The notes beneath the pieces were generated by a model. That model was not told where the DNA came from, searched no databases, and worked only from the letters and a program-made list of their open reading frames with translations. Below, in pieces: positions 1-10,959 of a stretch of DNA of 64,000 bases. Origin of the DNA: Nereocystis luetkeana. Taxonomy: Eukaryota > Sar > Phaeophyceae > Laminariales > Laminariaceae. The DNA lies in NCBI GenBank assembly GCA_031213475.1, contig JARUPZ010000003.1:7184740-7248739 (forward strand). The letters are read 5' to 3'. Each line of letters starts with the position of its first letter. Within the stretch, counting starts at the first letter, position 1. The translations under genes were made by a program, and so were the position numbers.

Positions 1-369
1 CTGTAATCAAGTAAAATCAATACTTCGAAGTAGTATTTCAATACAAGGTTCTCCTCCGGGATGTGGGTGGCATGAAACCCGGGGGGTGTCGCAAGTTGAA
101 AAGAGAGACGCAGGTAAAACCCTTGCACCTCCGTTTTGAGTAAAAATGATCCCGGAGAAAACTGAGTCATGGACTACTGATCTATTGCTGAAGGCGAAGA
201 GTAGTGGTCTAGTCTTCGATGCCCTCGCATCTCTTGGCGCGTACCTGGTAGGAGATATGGACTATTGTATTGCTTAAATGAAAGCGTAGCACCGCAATTG
301 ACGGGGATTGCATCATCCAGGTAATATCGACTGGGTGGGATCTGTATCATCGATATAGGTGATCCTTGA

Positions 370-1800
370 TGATCTGAACACCTCTACTGGGTGGGGTCTG
401 CACGATCTGCATGAACTACACATATATGATAATCGAACATACATGTGCCGTGATTAACTGATGAATAGCTTTGCGTGGGTGGGTCTGAATGATCCGAAGG
501 ATCTGTACGATCTGCAGGGTCTGTATAATGTAGCATGTATCACTCTTTTCTTTGGCGGTGAGATCTGCTTGGTCTTTATGATTGCACTTGCGTGCCGGGT
601 GGGATGCTCTGAACTCCATGTGTGCATGATGTGGAGGATCTGCATGATCGATTATCTACACACTCCAATTTGTAGTTTGCCTGGAGAGACAGGTATGTGC
701 CGTATCATTTCCACTTGTATGCCAGGTGGGATCTGGTTGACCTCAATTACATGCAAATGTTTAGCCGGAAGGGGATCTGTCTGATTACAATTTTCATATA
801 TGTGTACCTGAGTAGAATATGTGTGAGCTGTACAATCAGTACAGTTTGACCGGGATGGGATCCGTCCGATCGGCCGATCTGTACATCTTTAGCGAGATAG
901 CGGCTGTACGATCTGCACGATCTGCACATGTTTATCGGTGGGTGTCATTGATCTGCAGGGTCTGTATAATATGCAGGGTCTGTGTAATCTACCTGAGTGG
1001 AATCTGTGTGATCTGTATGATCTGTACGCCGGAATGGGGTATGTACGATCTGCATGATATGCATATTTTTATCGATGAGTCTGCATGATCTGCAGGATTT
1101 GTATGATCTGCGGGATTTTCGTATGGTCTGGAGGATCTGTAAAAGTCTTGATACTTCACACTTGTTCGCATCATGTTTAGCCGGGATGGGTCTGTATGAG
1201 GCTCATATTTCACAGGTGTGTACCTGAGTGGGATCTGTGTGATCTGTACATCTTTACCGTGCAGGGTCTGTATAATATGCAGGGTCTGTGTAATCTACCT
1301 GAGTGGAATCTGTGTGATCTGTATGATCTGTACGCCGGAATGGGGTATGTACGATCTGCATGATATGCATATTTTTATCGATGAGTCTGCATGATCTGCA
1401 GGATTTGTATGATCTGCGGGATTTTCGTATGGTCTGGAGGATCTGTAAAAGTCTTGATACTTCACACTTGTTCGCATCATGTTTAGCCGGGATGGGTCTG
1501 TATGAGGCTCATATTTCACAGGTGTGTACCTGAGTGGGATCTGTGTGATCTGTACATCTTTACCGGGTTGGATCAGTATGATCTGCAGGATATGTATGAT
1601 ATACAGGATCTGTATGATGTGCAGGACCTGTATGATCTACCTGAGTGGAATCTGTGTGATCTGAATGGTCTGTACCAGGTACATATTAACCGGGATGCTG
1701 TCTGTACGATTTGCAGGATCTGTATGATCTGCAGGATTTCTGTATGATCCGGAGGATCTGTATGATCTGTAGGATTTCTGTATGATCCGGAGGATTTGTA
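370..1800. repeat. Diverged GATCTGTAT-type minisatellite
   Basis: Words GATCTGTAYGATCTGCAGG recur with many variants; one frame reads as repeats of D-L-Y/Q (1502-1747 on +). Repetition alone explains the open frames, so no gene is called. Confidence 0.7.
955..1565. repeat. 306-base tandem duplication
   Basis: 955-1259 and 1261-1565 look identical by eye (offset 306). The surrounding minisatellite is highly diverged, so this step is recent or an assembly artefact. Confidence 0.85.
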
Positions 1801-2089
1801 TAAGCTGGATACTTCACACTTGTTTCAGCATGTTTATTAATAGCAACAACAGGAGCAGCAAGATAAGCAACCGCGTGGCACGGGCAAAAATAAAATAAGG
1901 GTAGCAGCAAGAAAAACAACCTGTGCCAGCAACAACAGTAGTAATAGCAGCTAAACCGCGATTGTGTGTAGTAGCAGTAGCGGCAGCAACAACAGGAGTT
2001 CTAGCAGAATATTCAACAAATCGCGTGGCACGGGCACATTGTACAAAGGGCAGTAAACACTCGGCTACAGTAATACCCGCAACGCTGTA

Positions 2090-3000
2090 CGTGGTACGAA
2101 GATCCGATAAAAGATTAATGGCACCGAGATACTGAAAACAATCTACCTTACGTCGTTCAGTGTGTACCGCGGTATTGATGGTATGTATCGTTAGTGAGGG
2201 ACGGGCCAAGGGCCGATGCGTTGGCGCCGGCCACGAGGCCTGCGCCGGCACATAGTTTCTCACCGTCGACCGCCCTTTCAGTGCACGGCCACAGCGTCGT
2301 TAGGGCATTCAGCAGTAGTACATGGTGTCTCGCAACGCGTATGGTATGTGTCGGTATTGAGGGACGGGCCACCGGCCGACGCGTTGGCGACGTGGTGGAT
2401 ACAGCGTGTTCTCACGTCTTGTGGCCAAGCAGAGCACACGAGCACTCAGCAGCAGCAGCAGTAACAGCAGCAGCAGTAACAGCAGCAACATTCAGCAGCA
2501 CTCGAGCAACACTCGATCCGAGTAGCACTCGTACGCCTGTTGTTGCTGTTCTTGTACTGCTGCGTACTGCTCGAGCGGGACTCGAGCGCACGAGCATGAG
2601 TGGGTTTCAAGCCTATTGCACCGCACAAATAAACGACACGGGACCACGATCTCTCGATTGCTCAAGCGCATCGAGCACGAGACAAACACGAGCACGGCGC
2701 GGCCGAGCAGTCACGAGCACACGAGCACTCAGCAGCAGCAGCAGCAGCAGCCAGCGGCACTGGAGCAACACTCGACTCGAGCAGCACTCGTACGCCTGTT
2801 GTTGCTGTTGTTTTGCTGCTGCGTACTGCTCGAGCATGAGCTCGACATTATTACACGCGACGCAATACGTGGTATTAATACAGATCCGATAAATGATGAA
2901 TCGCACCGAGATACTAAAAAACAACTACCAAGTATGTACGTGGTGGATACAGCGTGTTCTCATGTCTTATGGCCAAGCAGTCACGAGCACACGAGCACTC

Positions 3001-3056
<56 letters not shown>

Positions 3057-3319
3057 CAGCAGCAACACTCAGCAGCAACACTCAGCAGCACTCGAGCAAC
3101 ACTCGATTTGAGCAGCACTCGTACGCCTGTTGTTGCTGTTCTTGTACTGCTGCGTACTGCTCGAGCAGCACTCGAGCGCACGAGTATGAGTAGGTTTTCA
3201 AGCCTATTGCACCGCAAAAAAAATGACCCGGGACCACGATCATTCGATTGCTCAAGCGCAACGAGTACGAGACAAACACGAGCACGGCATGGCCAAGCAG
3301 TCACGAGCACACGAGCACT

Positions 3320-3360
<41 letters not shown>

Positions 3361-3480
3361 CCTAGCGGCACTGGAGCAACACTCGACTCGAGCAGCACTC
3401 GTACGCCTGTTGTTGCTGTTGCGAACTCGAGCAGCACTGTGTGCTGTTGTTGCAGCTGCAGCAAAAGCGAGAACAAGAAA
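2090..3480. repeat. CAG-rich block built of ~550-base duplications
   Basis: GTGGATACAGCGTGTTCTCA occurs at about 2,394 and 2,943; CGTACGCCTGTTGTTGCTGT occurs four times. CAG tracts are at 3,002-3,064 and 3,318-3,361. All frames give Gln/Ser/Ala runs; I do not call a gene. Confidence 0.75.
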
Positions 3481-3499
3481 ATATTTGCAGCTGAAAATA

Positions 3500-4340
3500 C
3501 GAAGATCCGGGTAGGTATTCAAGGCCCTGGATGGCTTTTCGGAAGTGGGACCCCATCCCCTGAGTTGCTTGCTGGCTCACGTGCCTTTGACCATCTAGAG
3601 AATGGGCCACGGAGCCCGGCTGGATCCAACGCTTGCACCGTACTGTCCACGCCGCCCCCCTGCGGGCCCCGCAGCAGGAAGCACGAGAAAAGACCCGCGG
3701 CCAAACGAAAAAAGTGAGCTATTCCGGAAAAAACGGCCATTTTGGTACAAAGTAATATGCCTCCGTCGGATGGCGGGGGGTATATAGCACCTTGCGTGCT
3801 ACATTACGCGATAAGGGTGTTATGTACCTACTGCTGTGTTCTGAAGCTCAAACTCGCTCCAGGAGCTGTTTAACCCAACACCTGACCCTGGAATAGAAAG
3901 AAGGCGTATTCGTGCGAGTGCGAAAGAGTGAATAGTTCAGGAGAATGGATAGCGCAAAGGAATGGATTAGTGCGACGTAATTGAGAGTGCTAAACATCGA
4001 ATAGTGCAATGGTTGACGAACAACGTCGTGGCCTACATCATAGGCATAACATTTTGAAAGAAAAAACTGTGAAAAATATCGAATGGCGCTACGTATTTCG
4101 GGGGCAACATCCAGTGGTACCCAGGACTATTAATACATGTGCTTAGGTAGCAGAAACACGGGAACATATGTTTTTTTTTTGTGTATGATGGGTCCTGATT
4201 ACTACTGTGGTCCGCCGTAGAAGGCAATTCCTCGGTGAAGAAGCTCCTATCACTCTCAGATCAGAAATAACTTGGCCAAAAGTGTTGCTGCCTGCTGCAC
4301 TCGTTTTTTCGGTGTGGATCCACTCAAGAGCTACTTGGTA
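3500..4340. other. No gene recognised
   Basis: Unique sequence. One + reading ends KHEKRPAAKRKK at 3,717, resembling a nuclear localisation signal, but it starts inside the CAG array and has no other support. Confidence 0.5.
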
Positions 4341-4345
4341 TCATC

Positions 4346-4454
4346 TATCACGGGAGACCATAGTAAAAAGAACCCACTATTGTTGATAAACTTAGTCAAG
4401 TATTTAGGTATTTGTGTGTACCATAGGTCGTATTTACTATGGCCCCCGGTAATA
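4346..4454. mobile_element. TA-flanked MITE (Stowaway-like), copy 1
   Basis: Terminal inverted repeats TCACGGGAGACCATAGTAAA and its partner ending ACTATGGCCCCCGGTAA, flanked by TA. About 105 bases, no coding. Confidence 0.65.
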
Positions 4455-4884
4455 TTGATACGACTCTGTGCAGAAATGTAAGGACCCTTTGTACGTCAAT
4501 ATCAAGACCAACCAGTCGTTGTGTCTACGCCCTGAGTGGTACGTATATTCCAATACCCACAGCATCCAAACTGGCTCGGAGAACGTATTATCGTATGGGC
4601 TTCACACCGACGAATAATTCCATGAGCGATATATACGCATACTTCTGAGACTTCAGACGCCTTCGCTTTCTGGGCTTCGTGCGTGTTTTTTCGACCGCTT
4701 GCCTCGAGGGTTGCGCTCGCCGGGGTCCAACGGGCGTTGTCCCGTGCGCGCATCTCGGAGTCTCGCGCCACCGACGAGCTCGGCGACCCCGAACTCGAAC
4801 GATCCTTGCCGGGGCGAGGAAACACGGAGGTTCTATTTTCTTCGGTCCTGGAGATTTGTTTCGCTGCCCTTACTCCACGAAGAG

Positions 4885-5768
4885 CTTAGACCTATGCCAA
4901 TGGTACAGCGCTCCGCGAAGAGCTTAGACCTATGCCAATGGTACAGCGAAGTTCAAAAGTTTTTTTTTCCAAATATATGGCTTTAAAAAAAGTAGCCGAA
5001 ATTTTTCTCGTACCGCCGCTGTGGGAAAAAAAGAGAAGAAAACTTTTATTTTTTATCATTTCCCCCCCCCCCCCAACGGCTGCAGGCGGCTCAATTTGTT
5101 TTTTTCTGGTTGCAAATTGTCAACACGGTGATAGAAACCAGCTCGTGCGACGATCGACGCTCGATCTCGACATAGACTCAGCCCACGGGCAACCCGCTCG
5201 GGATCTGGCAAGGCCAACGAATGTAGATGACGGCCTCGAAGATATCAGGTGGACCCATGGTCTAGGAGGCGAGAGCTTGCCGGCGGCGTCCTACGGTATC
5301 CTCCCAAACCTGAAAAAATGTCTATTTTTTGCCATTCGAAACGGATGGAGAAGTTTTGTCTTCTGTTTTGTGCAAACCAGCGGCCAAGTGTTTTTTTATC
5401 ATACGCCTGGTCAGCTCCCGCCGCATGGCACCGGCCATGGTGTGAAGACATTGACCCTAGGATGGGTCGGAGCCCCTAACGAGCGCACTCCGTTCAGAAT
5501 TCATGACGCAATCGTTGGTCTTGTTGATCGATGTCTGTCGAGGACTCGGAATCTCGCCGCTTCGAACCTAAGATCGGCCCGAGTTTTTCTCAAGCCGATG
5601 TTGGGCCAACATCGGCCCCAGATTTGCTTTTTGCGGGTTTTTCCAAAAGTTAGGAACTTTTTTTTTTTTTACGTAGCCCATAGGAAGCGTGTTCTGAAAA
5701 TAGTTGGCGGGTATCTTTGAAATTCAAACTTTTTAGTGAAACTTGGCTGTACCATTGGCGTAGGTCTT
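4885..5768. mobile_element. TIR element of about 850 bases with a long open frame
   Basis: TTAGACCTATGCCAATGGTA at 4,923 is mirrored by TACCATTGGCGTAGGTCTTA ending at 5,768; the similarity continues inward through AAGTTCAAAAGT-type words. The left end is tandemly duplicated (period 38, 4,880-4,955). A 262-codon open frame (4932-5720, +) fills it; I recognise no transposase motif, so this could be chance or a decayed gene. Confidence 0.6.
5594..5616. repeat. Short near-perfect palindrome
   Basis: GCCGATGTTGG/CCAACATCGGC arms with a one-base centre, inside the TIR element; it can form a strong hairpin. Confidence 0.7.
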
Positions 5769-6055
5769 ACTTACTGCGACAGATTCGATCTTAGATATTT
5801 TCTCTCCGAGGTTCGACCTCTCGGCCTTACTGATGCCACCGCTTTCTCCCGACTCCCTTGCTTTGCGGGCCGCCATCGGCCTGATCGACCCTCTCGGTCT
5901 TGATCTTTTTCGGTGGCTGCCTTCCCTTGCCCCTCTCTCTTCGCGGGATGACTACACGCGCCTTGTCGGGGTATCGCGCCGTTCTTGGAACCAGATCGTT
6001 GCATATCCCGGTGATTCGTTAGGTGTTTATAATTTGGCACGTCTTCTGCTTACGC

Positions 6056-6545
6056 CGGTGGAATGGAATGAAGGTTGTTGGGGACTATGAATTCGGCCGA
6101 GTGTTGTGAGTTCGTTAAGAAAAACCAACCAATCACATCGGAGAGTATCATAGAGGTGGTCGTACATGCTCGGACTGTCTACTGCTGCTGCAAGGTCTTA
6201 TCTCTGGAGGCGCATTGGAATACAAGTACTAACAACTACAGCAGCCGCAGTACAGCAGTTCAGAGGCGTTCTACTTCGAATATGTATGTACAAAGCTTTG
6301 GTTTCGCCGGTCGAATGGGATGAAGGTTGTTGGAAAGTCGGCCGAGCGTTGTGAGTTCGGTAAGAAAAACGGACCAATCGCGTCGGAGGATATCATATAC
6401 GTTATCGTGCATTCTCGGGCTGTCTATTGCCGCAAGTTCTGATCCCTGGAGGCTTTTTGAGATGCGAGTACTACTACAGCAGCATCAGTACGGTTGTTCA
6501 GAAGCGTTCTACTTCACGTACGTACAAAGCAAAATCAAGTACCCA
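6056..6545. repeat. Tandem duplication of about 245 bases
   Basis: GAATGGAATGAAGGTTGTTG (6,062) and GAATGGGATGAAGGTTGTTG (6,313) open two copies that stay alignable through GGCGTTCTACTTCGAA / AGCGTTCTACTTCACG. They are noticeably diverged. Confidence 0.7.
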
Positions 6546-6549
6546 TGAC

Positions 6550-8330
6550 AAGTGCCACCGCTGAGCGTGTCTGACATATTAATATAACCGAGGTTCTAGA
6601 GTTGAGCATCAATCACTCAATCAATCGGTCGTACTCACAGCAGACGTTTTTCACTTCGAAAAAAAAGTCGTATCCAGATGCGAGGGATTTAAAGAAATGG
6701 GAGGTACGGATCCGCTTTAAAGGTTCGATCCTTCGTACCAGGTATACAAGATATGATGTTCGGCTGTACCATTTTCTGGTAGAAATGGCGTCAAGTTGTT
6801 TCGGCGAGCACTACTGGAGGTAATCGAGGGTTGGAGACTGCTCGCTCCGACTGCAAGTACTCGCTCTATTAAGGGGTTTTGAGCTGCTGTAGATAGTGCT
6901 GCGTGCGCTACACGTATATCCATCCTGAATATTTCGGGATTCACACTGAGAATACTGCCTATGTCAGCAGTACTTTGCGGTTGTTCTGTATTGCCGATCG
7001 ATATCAGGTACCAGGTATCAGGTATCAGATGTCCGACACTGCTCATGCTCGCAGTATCTCGATTACTGCCTGTTCTCAGGATTGAGTGCGATAGTACGCG
7101 TACAGTACGCGGCCTGTTCTCGCAGTAATTTGGGCGTATACTACAAGTTGTTGTCTGCTGCAATGCCGAACGTACTACTGCTGCTGTTGTGCTGCTGCTG
7201 GTGATGCGACTGGGTCTGCGCAGCAGCAACCGCAGCAGCAGCGATACCTGCTACTACTCCTGCTGCCGCTGTTGTTTTGCTCTTGTGCTGCTGCTGCTGT
7301 CGCTTCCATGTGCGGGAGAGGCCATCTCTTCTGCACAAGCGCCGTTGGAAGTACTGTAGGTACATTTCGCCGTAGATAGGTGTGATATCGGCGTGGGTAT
7401 TGGGTTCTTGGCACGGATAAAGGGCTGCAATATTATCGTAAACAAAGTCAAAGTAGTCTCAGTTCTGAGAAATGTGAGAAACCTCTCAAAAATGAGCTTA
7501 TTTCTGCCCCCTCTACGTAGCAGCAACGGAGTTCCAAAGTATCGATGATTTCCTGGCCCATAATGATAGACGGTTCTGATTTTTGGACTTCCGAGTAGAT
7601 ACCTGAAGAAGGCAGCAAAAATAACGTCGCAAAAAATCGCTGTAAAGGTTGGTCTGTATTGCGAGTGGGGCAGATACAAAAACTGAGAACTGACACTCGG
7701 CATCGCCTTTTCCCTGCGTCACTTGGCGTTGGCCTGATCCTGTTCGTAACAAGATCGAATGGTGCATTTGTGTCAACATGCTTAAAAGTACTCAAAACTT
7801 GGCACTTGGCACTGAGGTATACTTACCTATCCTGAGCTTGGGTGCCAGCAGGCACCCATGCGGAGCCCTTGTATTTAGGTATGTTTATAGCTATATGTAG
7901 GTAAAGAATGATATTTTGCAACTGCAGTGAGACATTCTGTGCATACCGGGTGGCTGCTCGGCTGAGGAGCTGCTCCGTCAGTCAGAATATTCGCGGACTA
8001 TGCTCAAATATTCTCAGACTATGCTCCGATTATTGTCGTAATATTTCCAGAATATTCCAGCCTGATAGTTGCTATAGCTATATCGCCCTGTCGTATTACG
8101 CGTCGGTTGTAGAGGTGGAGGCTTGGGGGTGGCGGGGGAAGGCGGGGGGGGGGGGGGGGGGGCGTTTTGTCGTCCCTCTCTGCGGATGTTGGTCGATAAA
8201 TTAGCATGTAAGAGCATGAGGTCTGCAGATTTTCCTCCTTGTTATTCCCTTCTCTCGGCCGCTCGGGAGTCTCGTACACGCCACGCTTGGCTCGGGAGTC
8301 CCATCGCCCACTAAACGGGGACCGCAATCG
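6550..8330. other. No gene recognised
   Basis: Contains two TACCAGGTA words (6736, 7009), CAG/CTG-rich patches at 7,170-7,300, and a G tract at about 8,147-8,162. Open frames are short and repetitive. Confidence 0.5.
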
Positions 8331-8340
8331 CATATATGGG

Positions 8341-8341
8341 G

Positions 8342-8385
<44 letters not shown>

Positions 8386-8386
8386 A
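8341..8386. repeat. (GTT)n microsatellite
   Basis: About 15 GTT units without interruption. Confidence 0.95.
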
Positions 8387-8504
8387 TGCCTGCTTGATCA
8401 ACCACAGTTTTACCGTTCTGTTCAAACGGATAAGCACAACAGCATTACTGGGCAACAACTGTGACCAAAGACAACCGTCGCAACGTCCCGCGACTCACAA
8501 ACAG

Positions 8505-8875
8505 GTGCGATACCTGTGCTGGGTCTCGCGAGCGGAAGCCTCGCTACCGGGCGTTTTGGTCGACGCCGCCGCCGCCGCCAATACCAATGCCGACGCCGAC
8601 AACAACACCGCCACTGCCACCGACATCAACACCGACAACACCAAGCCCGCTTCCACCTCCGAAAACCCCCGACCCCCCTCGCCCGACGCCCTACCAAGCC
8701 CACCTCCACCCCTGGCCCCGCTGGAGACGGCTGCGTTACCCCTAAGGGCTCCGCTGGTAGCGACGGGGGGGGGGGCAGGGCGAGCGCCGGCCGATGAGGC
8801 GAGAGGACGAAGGGCAGACGTTCTGCGAATGCTGCGCAAGCCTAGCGACGACCTGTCGCTGCAAGAAATGGAGTG
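8505..8875 (+). CDS. Exon-like segment of an unrecognised protein
   Basis: Open from a CAG acceptor (CAAACAG|GTGCGA) to a strong donor (GAGTG|GTGAGA), phase 0 in and phase 2 out. The middle is Ala/Asn/Asp/Thr- then Pro-rich low complexity; the end (RRADVLRMLRKPSDDLSLQE) reads like a normal helical protein segment. I do not recognise the family and found no partner exon. Confidence 0.35.
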
Positions 8876-8939
8876 GTGAGACCGATTATTATTTTAGATT
8901 TTTTTTTGGGGGGGGGGTTGAGGGGGAGCAATGATTTGC

Positions 8940-9210
8940 GCTCACTTGGTTTGTCCCATGGTATCCGTGCCCATGGTATCCATGGAGTTGTCCATGGGTT
9001 CCAATCCCACCCTGTTGTCCCACGGGATCCCGTGTATCCTATTTTTCCCTGGAATATTCTCCGTGGGCTTTTTTTCCTATGACATCCCGTATGTCACATC
9101 GTTTCATGCGATATATCCTTTGGGGACTTAATGTGTGTGGCCGATACGGTCGTATGGGATATATCCCGTGGAAACTTGGACGATGTCTCACGGGATAATG
9201 CCGCGGAAAC
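8940..9210. repeat. Cluster of ATCCCGTGG / CCATGG words
   Basis: CCCATGGTATCC twice, CACGGGATCCCGTG (a perfect palindrome near 9,022), ATCCCGT and CACGGGAT recur. The words are on both strands, giving many short inverted pairs. Confidence 0.55.
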
Positions 9211-10840
9211 GTTTTTGTTTCCCGGATTTGTGTGCTTTTTCCGCTGGCTTGTGGATCGCGCCACCCCTATCGATGGCCTAACGTTTCACCAGGTCCTGTG
9301 GCAGCAGCGGTGAAAAAGATGACCAGAAAGAGAACGGAGCGGGAAAGATTGCGTTGCGTTTGCTGTTTGGTTGCTGTTTGATTGTTTTTTTGTTTTTTTG
9401 TTTTCTTTTTTTTTTGCCGCTTTTGTTGGTTTCGGTCGAGTCCGGGCGATGCCACGCGCGAAGGACCGGGACCCTCGTTGCCGTCGGTCCTTTCTCCTCC
9501 TTTTCCCCCGTTTTTTGTTGCACCAGCTACACTGAGGGGTTTTGAGATGAAGCGGCGTGTTGTCGTGCGTTCCCCCGCCAACTGAGCGGTTACCTCTCAT
9601 CCGCTGCCTCTGCTCTCCCCGCCCCCCCCTCCCCAACGTGAGCTAGATAGACATCCGTGGTACCGTTTGTTTGTTTGTTTGTATGTTTTTTGGCGGTTCA
9701 TCACGGCTGGCGGTCGAGTTAGATTTTTTTTTTCGCGGGGTGAACCCTCCCTCCGCACGAAGGGGGTGATCGTATCACGTAGTGTGTGAATGGTAAGGTA
9801 CTCAAGAGGTAGTGACATACCTGGTATTAGTAGTAAACCCATTGCTGTCTCTGGAAGTGGCTAGACCAGAAACTAGATCAACTCATTGACGCTGTCATCC
9901 ATACGAAAGAAGGTCCACCTCAAAAGCTGTTCTTAGTAGGATGCAGCTCACCCCTTCACGCGGCTCGCCGGACACTTCACACGTTTCGCTTCGCGCTTGT
10001 TGGGAGCAACGTCTGCCTTATCGGTGGGAACCCGACGTGTTCCGTCCCAGCACTGTAGGGATGCGAGGGTCATAAATCTGCAGCCATGCGTGATACCCAG
10101 TACACCTCCCCACAAGAAAAACTTGGCCCCCACCTCTTGCATCTGCCCTGTACCCGCGCAGGATGATGGGCTGGGTGCGACGCTTTCAAGAAGGGCGACA
10201 ACAGCGACGCTTAGAAGCGGGAGAGGAGTTGTAGCGGACAATACGATGGCGGTTTTGTTTCTGGGGAGTTTTGGGTTGGTTTTTTGACTGGCAAGTGAGT
10301 TGGCTGGCAGGTTTGCTGGGTAGGTGGCTGGCCAAGTGTCTGGAGGGTTGGCGGCTGGGACTTGACTTTTGAGCTGGCGGCCGTCGTTTTGCTTGAGGCT
10401 GCCTGCCGGCTGTTTTTTTTTATCTGCCGAGGGCACCCGGTCGGCCGCTGGCGTCTGCTGCAGTGCTGGCCTGCGCCCGGTTTGCTGTTGATTTGGACGG
10501 CGGGTTGTTTAGCTGTTGCTGTTCTTGCTGCTGGCTTGCTGCTTGCTTGCTCGCTGGTGGTGTTTTGTGTGTTCTTCTCTTGTTTCGGTCGTGTCAACCC
10601 TTTTCGCCGAGCTTTGTTGTAAGATAACGCGAAAACCTTGCCGTGTATATATAATCTGTGTGTCTGCCAGAGAAAGGGATTTCGCGTCACGAAATCCTAT
10701 ATGCTCCGAATAAATTGACCAATCAGAAAACTACATGCTTTTAATATGATTGTTGTTTTCGCTTTAGCGACTTTTTAGTTTTAGTTTTGAGAATTTCGAG
10801 CGGCGCGAAGCGTTTTTTTTGCGTCTCCTTTGCGTCGTTG
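9210..10840. other. No gene recognised apart from repeat copy F
   Basis: T-rich runs, a TACCTGGTA word (9818), and a G/T-rich strand-biased stretch at 10,250-10,570. Open frames here lack family motifs. Confidence 0.5.
9878..10072 (+). mobile_element. Diverged copy F of the same family, inverted
   Basis: Contains CGCTGTCATCCATACG, GGATGCAGCTCACCC and GTAGGGATGCGAGGGTC, the reverse complements of core words of copies A-C. No G/C tract is left. Confidence 0.5.
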
Positions 10841-10845
10841 CACGC

Positions 10846-10931
10846 ACGCACGCACGAACGAACGCACGCACGAACGCACGCACGAACGCACGCACGCATG
10901 CATGCATGCATGCATGCGCGCGCGCGCGCGC
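10846..10931. repeat. Alternating purine-pyrimidine microsatellite
   Basis: (CGCA/CGAA)n, then (TGCA)n, then (GC)n. The last 40 bases alternate strictly, which favours Z-DNA. Confidence 0.9.
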
Positions 10932-10959
10932 CAACTGCGCCTTAGTGAAGAGCAGGTGG

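Noticed and set aside
955..1565. CRISPR-like array
   Set aside because: Units are tandem without spacers and the genome is eukaryotic.
1502..1747. Repeat protein of D-L-Y/Q units
   Set aside because: The frame follows a diverged DNA minisatellite and breaks elsewhere in the array.
2194..3717. Long open frames rich in Gln, Ser, Ala or Leu
   Set aside because: They arise in every frame of the CAG repeats and are not restricted to one strand.
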